The notes under the pieces: model-generated | Told to the model about the DNA's origin: nothing | Seen by the model: the letters and a program-made list of their open reading frames with translations, nothing else | Databases searched by the model: none | From: Janthinobacterium sp. B9-8 | GTDB lineage: Bacteria; Pseudomonadota; Gammaproteobacteria; Burkholderiales; Chitinibacteraceae | Assembly: GCF_000969645.2 (NCBI RefSeq) | Contig: NZ_CP014222.1 | Span: forward strand, 682,001-746,000 | Length of the DNA: 64,000 bases | Direction: 5' to 3' | Shown: positions 7,913 through 16,140 of the stretch, one piece after another | Layout of the letters: every line of letters starts with the position of its first letter | Numbering within the stretch: position 1 is the stretch's first letter | Made by a program: the position numbers and the translations under genes

Positions 7913-9499
7913 TTAATGCGATAAATCACTGCCTGCGCTCATTTGCTGGTTTTTCATGACAAAAAGAAGCGGCGTTACGCAAAGCATGGCAAGGCCAAAT
8001 AACATAAATAAATGCGCGAAAGAAAGCATTTGTGCTTGTTTGGCAATTTGCTGGGCAAGCAGGGCCTGTGCTTTTAGTGGGGCCAGTGTTTCTGGTGTGC
8101 CCATCATGATTAGTTTGTTTTTTAAGCCAGCAAGGCGCTCTATGGTTTGGGCGCTATTGGCAATCACATGCTCATTAAGTGCCGCACGTTTGGCGTCTCC
8201 TAATTGTGCTAATAAAGTCGCTGATACCGCGATACCTACGCTGCCACCTAATTGACGGGTTAAATTATATAAACCCGCTGCATTTGGAATTTGTTGTGGC
8301 AAGATATTTGCCATGGTTAATGTATTTAATGGCATAAAAATCATTCCCAAACCCATGCCGCGAATAATCATCGGCCAAAGAAAATCACTCATTCCCGAGT
8401 CGGTCGTAAAGTGATAATGCTGCCACATACCATACATAAAGAGCAGCGCCCCTGCGGCAATGAGTGCACGGGCAGAAACACCACGGGCGACTAATTTAGC
8501 TGATATTGGCATCATCATGCCCGATGCAACTGCTGAAGGTAAAATCATTAAACCCGTTTGCCATGCGGTATAGCCCATTAAGCTTTGCACATAAACAGGG
8601 AAAATAAATACCGTAGAAAACAGCGATGCACCCAGTAAAAAAGTCATCACTAGCCCGGCAGAAAACTGTGGGTCCCGGCAAATTGCTAAATCGACAATCG
8701 GGTATTTAATTTCTAATTGGCGAGTAATAAATAAGCTTAGTGAAAAGAAACTAAGCAGGGCATAAGAGACGATTTCATAAGAGTGAAACCATTCTAGCCG
8801 CTCGCCACGCTCCAGCATTAATTGCAATGCAGCGATGCCTGTGGCCATTAAAATAAGTCCTAAATAATCAATTTTTTTAATCGCTTGCTGATGCTTTGAA
8901 TCAGGCATGTAAATTAGCGTTAAAAGCAGCGCAATCCCGCCCAAGGGTAAATTAATATAGAAAATCCATGGCCATGAATATTGGTCGGTGAGCCAGCCAC
9001 CCAAGGTGGGGCCTAGCATTGGGCCGGTCATAATCCCCATGCCAAAAATAGCCATGGCGGTGCCCATTTCCTTGCTAGGAAATGTTTCAAATAAAGTGGA
9101 TTGTGCCGTGGCAATCAGCCCGCCACCGCCTAAGCCCTGCACAATACGCCAGAAAACCAAGCCACCCAAGGTGGTCGCATTGCCGCAGGCAAAGGATGAA
9201 AAAATAAACAGGGCAAGCGATAAAATAAAGTAATTTCTACGCCCAAATAATTGCGATAAAAAGCCAGAAATAGGCAAAACAATCACATTGGCAACCACAT
9301 AGCCAATTGATACCCAGGTGATTTCATCGAGCGTTGCGCCAAGTGTGCCCATCATATGCGGCACGGCAACGTTCACAATGCTGGTGTCCAGTAGCTCTAA
9401 CACGCAGGCTAATGTCACGGTTATGGCAATAATATAGCGATTTGCATAAACGCTTTCTTGCGTATCAGAGCGGGATAAACCCGGTAAAATGGCTTTCAT
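7913..9499 (-). CDS. DHA2-family multidrug efflux transporter (EmrB-type)
   Basis: 528 residues with about 14 hydrophobic segments, the size of drug:proton antiporter-2 (DHA2) MFS proteins. LELLDTSIVNVAVPHM near residue 40 is the DHA2 motif D1 in helix 1. GQLFGRR-like loop residues (SQLFGRRNYF) follow helix 2, and GMGIMTGPMLGPTLGGWL near 155 is antiporter motif C. It would export a hydrophobic toxic compound across the inner membrane with the HlyD-type adaptor next door and an outer-membrane channel that is not in this window. The ATG follows GAGG at 4 nt. It is the last gene of the TetR–adaptor–transporter operon. Confidence 0.92.
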   Translation of the reverse strand: MKAILPGLSRSDTQESVYANRYIIAITVTLACVLELLDTSIVNVAVPHMMGTLGATLDEITWVSIGYVVANVIVLPISGFLSQLFGRRNYFILSLALFIFSSFACGNATTLGGLVFWRIVQGLGGGGLIATAQSTLFETFPSKEMGTAMAIFGMGIMTGPMLGPTLGGWLTDQYSWPWIFYINLPLGGIALLLTLIYMPDSKHQQAIKKIDYLGLILMATGIAALQLMLERGERLEWFHSYEIVSYALLSFFSLSLFITRQLEIKYPIVDLAICRDPQFSAGLVMTFLLGASLFSTVFIFPVYVQSLMGYTAWQTGLMILPSAVASGMMMPISAKLVARGVSARALIAAGALLFMYGMWQHYHFTTDSGMSDFLWPMIIRGMGLGMIFMPLNTLTMANILPQQIPNAAGLYNLTRQLGGSVGIAVSATLLAQLGDAKRAALNEHVIANSAQTIERLAGLKNKLIMMGTPETLAPLKAQALLAQQIAKQAQMLSFAHLFMLFGLAMLCVTPLLFVMKNQQMSAGSDLSH

Positions 9500-9560
9500 A
9501 TCGCCTCTTGCTTGTGTATAGGGTCGGGTGAATCCCGCTGTGATCAGCGTGGCCCGTAAA

Positions 9561-10646
9561 TTAAGGCGTATTGATCACGACATTAACCGATAAGCCCGGG
9601 CGTAGTTGATTGCCTTTGGGTAATTCATCTAAAACGATTTTTACCGGCACACGTTGCACTACTTTAGTGAAATTGCCAGTTGAATTATCAGCAGGCAGCA
9701 GGGTGAAACGTGCACCGGTTGCTGGGCTAAATGAATCCACTTTGCCTTTGAGCTTTAAATCAGGAAAAGCATCGACTTCAATTTCGGCGCTTTGGCCTAA
9801 TTTAATTTGTTTTAATTCTGTTTCTTTTAAATTGGCAATCACCCATATCTTATCGGTGGGAACCAAATACATTAATGTTTGACCTGCCTGAATCATTTGG
9901 CCAGGCTCTACTGCTTTTTTGCTGATTACGCCTGAAGCGGGTGCATAAACTTGTGTATCAATGAGCTGATTACGTGCAAATTGTAAGGTGGCTTCCGCTG
10001 CCAGCGCTTTAGCCTGCGCCGATTTAAGCCCTGCTGATGAAACAACCACTTGCTGATCGGCCGCATTAGCACTTTCTTTGGAAGTGCGTAGTGCTGATTC
10101 AAGCGCGCTGACACGGGCATCAGCAGCCTTTACTAAGGTATCTGCGCTATCTAATGCCGCTTGGCTGAGCATTTTTTGTGCGGCAAGCTCTTTGCTGCGG
10201 GCTAAATCCTTACGTGCTTTGGCTGCATTGGCGCGTGCTTCGGTAATTTGTGCTTCAGCCGTGTGTGATTGTGCTGTGGCTGCTGCTGCGTTGGCGCTTG
10301 CTGCACCAATGCGGGCAAGGGCTTCGCCGGGTTGTTTGTCGTGGCCAGCGGCAGATAAGGCCTGACGATAGTCTGCATCTGCTTGCGCTACTTTGACTTG
10401 ATAATCGCGAGGATCAAGCTCAATCAATAAAGATTTTTGTGCAACCAGCTGATTATCATTGACCGGCACGGCTTTGACATAACCGCTCACACGGGCAGCA
10501 ATTGGCACAATATGGCCTTCAAATTGCGCATTATCACTGCTGATATGGTGATTGCCCCACCACCAGCGATAGCCTAGAAAGCCAAGTACAATCAGTAACA
10601 TAATCGCAAGAATGCTGCGTGCAGGTGAGGCAGATTGAGTGCTCAT
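9561..10646 (-). CDS. HlyD/EmrA-family membrane fusion protein
   Basis: 361 residues: one N-terminal transmembrane helix (about residues 12–32, ILAIMLLIVLGFLGYRWWW), then NAQFEGHIVPIAARVSGYV, the first biotinyl-lipoyl-like half. A long Ala-rich coiled-coil hairpin follows (about 90–220), then the second lipoyl half (YAPASGVISKKAVEPGQ) and a beta-barrel domain. This is the periplasmic adaptor that links the EmrB-like transporter to an outer-membrane channel. Its start overlaps the stop of the regulator gene by 4 nt (ATGA) and the transporter follows after 61 nt, so the three genes form one operon. Confidence 0.93.
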   Translation of the reverse strand: MSTQSASPARSILAIMLLIVLGFLGYRWWWGNHHISSDNAQFEGHIVPIAARVSGYVKAVPVNDNQLVAQKSLLIELDPRDYQVKVAQADADYRQALSAAGHDKQPGEALARIGAASANAAAATAQSHTAEAQITEARANAAKARKDLARSKELAAQKMLSQAALDSADTLVKAADARVSALESALRTSKESANAADQQVVVSSAGLKSAQAKALAAEATLQFARNQLIDTQVYAPASGVISKKAVEPGQMIQAGQTLMYLVPTDKIWVIANLKETELKQIKLGQSAEIEVDAFPDLKLKGKVDSFSPATGARFTLLPADNSTGNFTKVVQRVPVKIVLDELPKGNQLRPGLSVNVVINTP

Positions 10647-11281
10647 AGCGTGTGCTCCGGGGCGATGGCAATGCCATACAAAACGATATCGAGATGAAAT
10701 TGAGCCAGTTGGTTTAGATCGTAAGTAATAGGATCTTGGCTTGCATAGGTGTGCCGCCAGATGCTGGTCAGCAAAATAGGAGAGAATAGTATTCTGGCAA
10801 GCATATCCGGGTCAGTTTGGCGAAACTCACCGCTATCTACACCTGCTTTAATCAGCAGCATCAGCAGTGAGCGCGAGCGCTTGATAACGGTTTCTATATA
10901 AAAATCGGTGAGTTCGGGGAAATTGCCTGCTTCAGAAATCATGAGTTTGGAGATACTACCCTTACATTCATTCAGTGCAGTAGCCCAGCTGTGAATGGCT
11001 GTACGTAAGCGAATTGTTGCCGATTCAGTGCTTTTAAGCGCCAGCTCTTCGATCCTATCCAGATTGGGGTGGATTGTTTCGCTGATGGCCGCCTTAAACA
11101 GCGCTTCCTTGCTAGGAAAATAGAGATACAGCGTGCCCTTAGTGACGCCTGCTGCACGGGCAACATCATCGAGTTTGGTTGCCGCATAGCCTTTTTGATG
11201 GAATAAAATCAGCGCGGCTTCAATGATTTCACCGGGGCGTGCTTCTTTGCGCCTTTGACGTGGGCCAGCGATGTCGGACAT
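10643..11281 (-). CDS. TetR/AcrR-family repressor of the efflux operon
   Basis: 212 residues. The N-terminal HTH (about 20–60) contains AALILFHQKGYAATKLDDVARAAGVTKGTLYLYFPSKEALF, the TetR signature; the C-terminal ligand domain is of the TetR_C/AefR-like kind. It is the first gene of the efflux operon and the large palindrome at 11290–11323 begins 9 nt upstream of its start, so autorepression released by the transported compound is the simplest reading. The ligand is unknown. Confidence 0.92.
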   Translation of the reverse strand: MSDIAGPRQRRKEARPGEIIEAALILFHQKGYAATKLDDVARAAGVTKGTLYLYFPSKEALFKAAISETIHPNLDRIEELALKSTESATIRLRTAIHSWATALNECKGSISKLMISEAGNFPELTDFYIETVIKRSRSLLMLLIKAGVDSGEFRQTDPDMLARILFSPILLTSIWRHTYASQDPITYDLNQLAQFHLDIVLYGIAIAPEHTL

Positions 11282-11289
11282 GATGCTCT

Positions 11290-11323
11290 CTATTTAATAA
11301 CTAACTGGTCAGTCATTAAATAG
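11290..11323. promoter_or_regulatory. 34-bp palindromic TetR operator
   Basis: CTATTTAAT (11290–11298) and ATTAAATAG (11315–11323) are perfect inverted arms around AACTAACTGGTCAGTC. The core matches the AcrR/TetR-type ACYRACYGGTYRGT pattern, and core and outer arms share one centre at 11306/11307. It sits directly before the tetR-like start codon, as expected for an autorepressed efflux operon. Confidence 0.8.
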
Positions 11324-11464
11324 ACAGAGATAGGCCTTGTCAATAATCGGGTGGGCGCTTCGATCTGAATTTTGAAGGGATTTGGGAGGAAATTGACGAT
11401 TATTTCGGTTTTGTGCCAGAAAATTACGTCGACAAGGAGGGATTTTAATACTTTGAAAGGGGAG

Positions 11465-11493
11465 TCTGGCAGACGAGTGCCTGCCAGATTTTT
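11465..11493 (+). terminator. Terminator-like hairpin, plus-strand polarity
   Basis: TCTGGCAG (11465–11472) pairs with CTGCCAGA (11481–11488) and is followed by TTTTT on the plus strand only. It lies 23 nt beyond the stop of the minus-strand crp-like gene, which would read through it without a U-run. A plus-strand transcript from the tetR operator region would fit its polarity, but no plus-strand gene is seen between 11282 and 11515. Confidence 0.5.
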
Positions 11494-11515
11494 CTAGGGC
11501 ATTACCAAGCGCAGA

Positions 11516-12184
11516 TTAGAAGCGCTCAGGTAGTTTTTGCAACAAGATGATGCGCTTGTTTTCCAGGCGGATATAACCACCGAAAACCAGCTCTTTCAGA
11601 ATACGCGCAATCATTTCGCGTGAAGAGCCTACGCGATCAGCAATCGCTTGCTGGGTGAGCGGCTCGGAAATCATTTCTTGCCCGTCAGCTTCGGTCAGCA
11701 TGCCTTCAAACAAGGCGCGCACACGACCATAAACATCCAGTAAAGCGAGGTTTTTCATGGTGAGCGAAAGGCGGCGAACCATGCGCGCTAAGTTCATGAT
11801 GAGCTGATCTTTGGCATTAGGCAGCGAGCCCAATGCTTCGCGGAAGTCTTGTTTGGAGAACATCAGGAAAGATGAATCGTCCTCGGTTTGGGTAGACCAA
11901 GACCGTGGCTCGTCATCAATCAGGGAAACTTCGCCAAATACATCGCCTGGCTCGCCAATCATAAAGACGAATTCTTTGCCTTGATTGTCGCTGGTAAACG
12001 AGCGTGTGCGTCCTTCCATTAGGATATACATGGATTCGCCAGGGTCGCCTTCGCGGAATAAGAAGGTACCTTTAGGCAGGTGGCGTTTTACTGCGGCATT
12101 TAAGACAATGTCTAAATCTTCATCGGCAAAATCCTGGAAAATGGCAGATTGCGATAAAAAGTTTTTAAGTAAATGATGGTCCAT
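11516..12184 (-). CDS. Crp/Fnr-family regulator, copy 1 (keeps the Crp recognition residues)
   Basis: 222 residues: N-terminal cyclic-nucleotide-binding jelly roll (about 15–125), C helix, and an HTH_Crp domain (about 160–215). The phosphate-binding cassette reads FGEVSLIDDEPRSW, keeping the Gly-Glu and Arg-Ser pairs that hold cAMP in E. coli Crp. The recognition helix reads GSSREMIARILKEL, aligning with Crp SRETVGRIL and retaining Arg, Glu and Arg for a TGTGA-type half-site. No N-terminal Cys cluster is present, so it is not Fnr. It is preceded by a close paralogue (12234–12905) after 49 nt. Targets are unknown. Confidence 0.88.
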   Translation of the reverse strand: MDHHLLKNFLSQSAIFQDFADEDLDIVLNAAVKRHLPKGTFLFREGDPGESMYILMEGRTRSFTSDNQGKEFVFMIGEPGDVFGEVSLIDDEPRSWSTQTEDDSSFLMFSKQDFREALGSLPNAKDQLIMNLARMVRRLSLTMKNLALLDVYGRVRALFEGMLTEADGQEMISEPLTQQAIADRVGSSREMIARILKELVFGGYIRLENKRIILLQKLPERF

Positions 12185-12233
12185 GAGTGTTATATCTCCG
12201 TGGCTCAGTGCCTATTTCTGGCAATATTGGGTG

Positions 12234-12905
12234 TTAAAAATGTTCGGGTAATTTTTGTAATAATTCAATTCGGCGATTTTCAATGCGAATATAGTTGCCA
12301 AATACCAGCTCACGCATTAATTTTGCGATCATTTCTCTGGATGAGCCAACACGGTCGGCGATCGCTTGTTGGGACAAAGCATCTTCAATATAGCGACGAC
12401 CATTCACTTCAACGGCTAAACCTTCAAGCAGCAGGCGCATACGGCCATATACATCCTTTAGTGCTAATGATTTCACCATATTGGCTAAATAACGATTGTA
12501 ACGAATCATATTACGCAGCAAGTTATTGTTGAGTAATGGTGTTTTTTCAAGCAGCTCCAGGAAAGAAGTTTTGCTAATGCTCAGTAATTGGCAGTCTTCT
12601 GCCGCATCAATCGAGAGTGATCTTGGCTCTTCATCAATTAAGGCCATTTCACCAAAACTGGTGCCGGCTGTTGCAACATAGAAAACAAATTCCTTACCAG
12701 TATCCGCACTAGAGAAACAGCGTAATCGCCCTTCGATTAGTACATACATCGATTCTGCAATATCGCCTTCAGCAAACAATAAAGAGCCTTTGCTGAGCGT
12801 GCGCCGGTTAGATATTTTCTCGATAGCTGCCAGAATGCTATCGTCTAAATCAGTAAATAACGGCACGGAAGCGAGTAATTGGTAAAGGGCGGTATTCTTA
12901 GTCAT
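12234..12905 (-). CDS. Crp/Fnr-family regulator, copy 2
   Basis: 223 residues and collinear with the next gene downstream: cNMP-binding domain with FGEMALIDEEPRSL (Gly-Glu/Arg-Ser cassette kept), C helix, and HTH GSSREMIAKLMREL. The third DNA-contact position is Lys instead of Arg, so its site preference may differ from copy 1. Both copies end in a near-identical LLQKLPE(H/R)F tail, which points to a tandem duplication. Its start overlaps the stop of the upstream lipoprotein gene by one base (TAATG), so lipoprotein, copy 2 and copy 1 may share a transcript. Confidence 0.87.
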   Translation of the reverse strand: MTKNTALYQLLASVPLFTDLDDSILAAIEKISNRRTLSKGSLLFAEGDIAESMYVLIEGRLRCFSSADTGKEFVFYVATAGTSFGEMALIDEEPRSLSIDAAEDCQLLSISKTSFLELLEKTPLLNNNLLRNMIRYNRYLANMVKSLALKDVYGRMRLLLEGLAVEVNGRRYIEDALSQQAIADRVGSSREMIAKLMRELVFGNYIRIENRRIELLQKLPEHF

Positions 12906-13246
12906 TAGTGTTCTGCTTTATCGGCTTCTGCGGGCTTTTCTTCGGATGCATCATTTTTCTCTACTTTTTTTACAGCAACAGGAGGAGGTGGTTCATCTTC
13001 TGGCGGAGAAATCACCTCAATCTTTTTTTGTTGCATATACTCGTTCATTTCTTTCCAGCCTGCGAAAATATCAGCCTTGGGAATTCTGGTGTTACGGCGA
13101 TAGCAATCTTCAAGTGCTCGTCCACTATGGCGGCAAGCCGCGCCAATTGCTTTGCCATTGGCTTGCTGCTTGTTGACCACTTCCATGACTTTATCGCAGC
13201 CAGTTAGTGTGATTAATCCAAATAGCATAATAATAAGACGACGCAT
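12905..13246 (-). CDS. Small predicted lipoprotein, function unknown
   Basis: 113 residues. A signal peptide (MRRLIIMLFGLIT) ends in LTGC, a lipobox with Cys16 as the acylation site. The mature part has two further Cys (AACRHSG and EDCYRRN) that could pair, then a Pro-rich and a Lys/Glu-rich tail. I do not recognise a family. It precedes the two Crp-like genes with a one-base overlap and follows a strong terminator, so it is probably the first gene of that transcript. Confidence 0.75.
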   Translation of the reverse strand: MRRLIIMLFGLITLTGCDKVMEVVNKQQANGKAIGAACRHSGRALEDCYRRNTRIPKADIFAGWKEMNEYMQQKKIEVISPPEDEPPPPVAVKKVEKNDASEEKPAEADKAEH

Positions 13247-13324
13247 TTGCAGAGCCAGTATGTCAATAGTATTGTTATTAGTGTAAGCGAAAAATTAGCT
13301 ATCTGTTCAGCCATCTTATTTTTA

Positions 13325-13362
13325 ACAAAACAAAGACCGACATGTGTCGGTCTTTGTTTTGT
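13325..13362. terminator. Strong 18-bp palindromic terminator
   Basis: ACAAAACAAAGACCGACA and its exact reverse complement flank a two-base loop (TG). The stem ends in T-rich sequence on both strands. It ends the Tim44-domain gene (minus strand, stop 17 nt away) and separates it from the lipoprotein–crp unit. Confidence 0.88.
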
Positions 13363-13378
13363 AATGGCCTTTACGCTA

Positions 13379-14284
13379 TTACAACTGCTGGATACCTGCC
13401 ACCATCCAGCGTGGGTCGCCATTAATTGGGCGTACAAAATGCCAGATTTCTTGGAACTCCACAGGTGCAGAGTGAAGTGATTCACTCACTTTGCCGTAGA
13501 AGCGCACGCTGGAAACCATGCGGCCTTCTTCGGTGGCGCAATCAACAAGTTCGGTATTGAGCTCCGGAAACTCGGCGGGCTCTTCATTGCCGGAGATTTC
13601 CTGGCTTAGCTCGTTAAAGAGCTCAGGTGTTAAGTACTTGCGCATTTCATTCACTTGCTCGGCCGAATGCAGGGTTTGCATATGCATAAAGCTGCCCCGT
13701 GCCTGGCGAAGAAACGCTGCAGTTTCTGTGCCATCAGGCAGGCGAGTGATACCTGAAGCCGATGGAGCTGCTGCCATATTGCTGGCCTGATCGCCCATAC
13801 GGAATACACGATCTTGCTGAAGAGGCTGGTTTTGCATGTTGGCAGGCATGCCGGCAAATGCAGGGGCATTAGCTGTAGCCGCTGCAGCTTCTTTGCGGCG
13901 ACGAATCATGCGCATAGCAAAGTAACCACCCGCGCCGAGTAGCAGTAACAATCCCCATGGAAAGCCGCTACCAGATGATTCAGATGTGCCTGATGCATTG
14001 TTAGAGTTCAGCAAATTGCCAAGCAGGTAGCCACCTAGCGCACCAGCAGCGACGCCACCCAGAATCGAGCCCATGCCACTTCGCTGTGGCTGTGGGGCGA
14101 CTTGCCCAGGCTGTTGTGCAGGTGCGACATTACGTTGAGGAGGTGGAGCGGCCGGGCGCGTATTCTGGCTACGCTGCATGCCGCTTGAGCGGCCACCACC
14201 GACTCGTTTTGCTTCAGCGATGCCGCTGGCAAAGAGTGAGGCGGTAAGTAGTGTAACCATGAGTGTGCGGCTAAATTGGCTCAT
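13379..14284 (-). CDS. Tim44-domain membrane protein
   Basis: 301 residues from the ATG at 14284, chosen because AAGGA sits six bases upstream; a longer frame to 14347 lacks a ribosome site. A signal peptide (MSQFSRTLMVTLLTASLFASGIAEA) is followed by an Arg/Gly/Gln/Pro-rich low-complexity stretch (about 26–75). Two hydrophobic glycine-rich segments follow, the second ending FAMRMIRRRK. The C-terminal half (about 165–301) is a Tim44-like domain (FMHMQTLHSAEQVNEMRKYLTPEL…). Bacterial Tim44-like proteins are cell-envelope proteins of unsettled function. It is monocistronic. Confidence 0.85.
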   Translation of the reverse strand: MSQFSRTLMVTLLTASLFASGIAEAKRVGGGRSSGMQRSQNTRPAAPPPQRNVAPAQQPGQVAPQPQRSGMGSILGGVAAGALGGYLLGNLLNSNNASGTSESSGSGFPWGLLLLLGAGGYFAMRMIRRRKEAAAATANAPAFAGMPANMQNQPLQQDRVFRMGDQASNMAAAPSASGITRLPDGTETAAFLRQARGSFMHMQTLHSAEQVNEMRKYLTPELFNELSQEISGNEEPAEFPELNTELVDCATEEGRMVSSVRFYGKVSESLHSAPVEFQEIWHFVRPINGDPRWMVAGIQQL

Positions 14285-14503
14285 GCCAAGTCCTTGCGGT
14301 GAATAATTCAATACATGCTTAGTGAGGCTGAAGCGAAAGAAGTTCAAGTCATTGTGTAAAAAAATGCAGGATGACTTGATGATGAGTATTGGCGCAGCGG
14401 ATATTTTGGCGCAGCTGGGTAGATCGACACGCCTTTTGGTGGCGCTGAAATCTACACAAGCTGCTTTTGGAGTGCACTGCCTTGAGGCAATGTTGTAGAC
14501 GAT

Positions 14504-14860
14504 TTAAGCGCGGTGGCCACGCTCAATGGTGACGCCAACCCGACCAACTTCGTGCAAGATGCCGAGTTTTGTGACAGATACCTTAGCCCAAGGCGCGCCA
14601 AAGTCTTGCATAATCAGTTGTGCAATATGCTCGGCAAGCGCTTCAAGCAGCAAAAAGTGGCGCTCTTCAAGCACTTTGCGAATGTGTTTGACCACCGCAT
14701 CGTAATCGATGGTATCGACCAAATCATCGCTGGCACAGGCGCGTGCAGAAGGGATGCCAATTTCCAAATCAAGCTCTACAACTTGCGGCGCAACGCGCTC
14801 CCAGTCGTACCAGCCAATAAGGGTGCGCGCACGCACTTCGTGTAAATAGATAATGTCCAT
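14504..14860 (-). CDS. folB: Dihydroneopterin aldolase FolB
   Basis: 118 residues, the usual FolB length. It converts 7,8-dihydroneopterin to 6-hydroxymethyl-dihydropterin in folate synthesis. The motif LHEVRARTLIGWYDWER at the N-terminus, the DTIDYDAV segment, the catalytic-region Glu in LLLEALAEHIA and the Lys of VSVTKLGIL are all in the expected order. It lies divergently from plsY (81 nt between starts), a common arrangement in proteobacteria. Confidence 0.95.
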   Translation of the reverse strand: MDIIYLHEVRARTLIGWYDWERVAPQVVELDLEIGIPSARACASDDLVDTIDYDAVVKHIRKVLEERHFLLLEALAEHIAQLIMQDFGAPWAKVSVTKLGILHEVGRVGVTIERGHRA

Positions 14861-14941
14861 GATGGGGTGACTTAATGGGTTTTACCCAGCAGCGGTCATT
14901 TAGCTTAAAATCGGAAGCTTACGATTGTAGTGGATTTAGGT

Positions 14942-15562
14942 ATGACACCGTTAATTCTAATTTTAGTAAGCTACCTGATCGGCTCCCTTTCTTTTGCCGT
15001 GATTGTCTCTAAAGCCAGTGGCTTGGCCGATCCGCGCAGCTATGGCTCGGGCAACCCCGGGGCTACAAATGTTTTGCGCAGCGGCAATAAAAAAGCGGCT
15101 TTGCTCACTTTATTGGGCGATGCGCTTAAAGGCTGGCTGGCGATCGTGCTGGCGCAAGTCGCGGCTTCTTATCTGGGCTTGGGGCCGGAAGTCATTGCTA
15201 TGGCTGCTGTAGCGGTGACAGTTGGCCATATGTGGCCGGTCTTTTTTAGCTTTAAGGGCGGCAAAGGCGTAGCCACGGCGGCGGGTATTTTACTGGCCTT
15301 GGATTGGCGTGTAGGTTTATTAACGCTGCTGCTCTGGCTGGTGGTAGCCAAGGGAATGAAAATTTCTTCTTTGGCTGCGCTCTTGGCCGCCCTGCTTGCG
15401 CCTGTGCTGGCTTGGATCTGGTTGCCATCTTCTGCACAAATTACGGCGGTTGTGGTGATTTCGCTACTATTAATCTGGCGTCATGAAAGAAATATTCGAG
15501 ATTTGCTGACTGGTAAGGAAGGCAGTATCGGTGAAAAGGCGAGTGGGGCCAGCAAAGAGTAG
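14942..15562 (+). CDS. plsY: Glycerol-3-phosphate acyltransferase PlsY
   Basis: 206 residues with about five membrane segments. It transfers the acyl group of acyl-phosphate to glycerol-3-phosphate, the first step of phospholipid synthesis. All three conserved loops are visible: SYLIGSLSFA with the downstream SYGSGNPGATNVLR, the GDALKG motif, and FKGGKGVATAAG. The ATG at 14942 gives the usual N-terminus; a GTG 12 nt upstream would add four residues. The gene is divergent from folB and ends in a strong terminator. Confidence 0.95.
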   Translation: MTPLILILVSYLIGSLSFAVIVSKASGLADPRSYGSGNPGATNVLRSGNKKAALLTLLGDALKGWLAIVLAQVAASYLGLGPEVIAMAAVAVTVGHMWPVFFSFKGGKGVATAAGILLALDWRVGLLTLLLWLVVAKGMKISSLAALLAALLAPVLAWIWLPSSAQITAVVVISLLLIWRHERNIRDLLTGKEGSIGEKASGASKE

Positions 15563-15564
15563 GC

Positions 15565-15596
15565 AGCAAAAAGGGCAGTAAACTGCCCTTTTTGCT
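15565..15596. terminator. Bidirectional terminator between plsY and smpB
   Basis: AGCAAAAAGGGCAGT and ACTGCCCTTTTTGCT form a perfect 15-bp stem with an AA loop. T-runs occur on both strands, serving plsY (plus) and smpB (minus). Confidence 0.92.
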
Positions 15597-15621
15597 GAAT
15601 AGATCATCGCGACAGGCGAGA

Positions 15622-16077
15622 TTAGCTGTATTTATTATTGGCACGAACAATTTGCGCTTTTTCGCGCACCCATTCGCGATCTTTTTCGGTATTGCGTTTA
15701 TCGTGCTGCTTTTTACCCTTGGCTAAACCGATATCCAGTTTAATAAAGCCGTTTTTATAATGCATATTGAGCGCAGCCACTGTGTAGCCGGCACGTTCAA
15801 CTTTGATCGACAATTTTTCGATTTCACGTTGATTAAGTAATAATTTACGCAGGCGGGTAGGCTCTGGCAGTACATGGCTTGATGCGCTGGTGAGTGGCGA
15901 GATATGCGCACCCATTAGCCAGAAGTCGCCCCGCAGATACACCACGTAAGATTCTTTGAGCTGCACACGGCCAGCACGGATTGATTTGACTTCCCAGCCT
16001 TGTAGCATAAGGCCCGCTTCAAAACGTTCTTCGATAAAGAAGTCGTGAAAGGCCTTTTTATTATCGACGATCGACAT
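15622..16077 (-). CDS. smpB: SsrA-binding protein SmpB
   Basis: 151 residues, typical length. SmpB binds tmRNA and brings it to stalled ribosomes for trans-translation. [18 protein letters not shown] is the family signature, followed by [10 protein letters not shown] and the C-terminal basic tail ([17 protein letters not shown]) that enters the mRNA channel. The start ATGTCGATCG at 16077 is the natural one. The tmRNA gene itself is not in this window. It is divergent from the asparaginase gene. Confidence 0.96.
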   Translation of the reverse strand: MSIVDNKKAFHDFFIEERFEAGLMLQGWEVKSIRAGRVQLKESYVVYLRGDFWLMGAHISPLTSASSHVLPEPTRLRKLLLNQREIEKLSIKVERAGYTVAALNMHYKNGFIKLDIGLAKGKKQHDKRNTEKDREWVREKAQIVRANNKYS

Positions 16078-16140
16078 CGCAATGGGTCCGGTTTTGTTTC
16101 ACTAAACCTTGATTCTAACACTTTACGGAGTAAGTCATAG

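Noticed and set aside
11516..12905. Reading either Crp-like protein as the oxygen sensor Fnr
   Set aside because: Both lack the N-terminal cysteine cluster needed for a [4Fe-4S] centre and keep the cyclic-nucleotide cassette instead.
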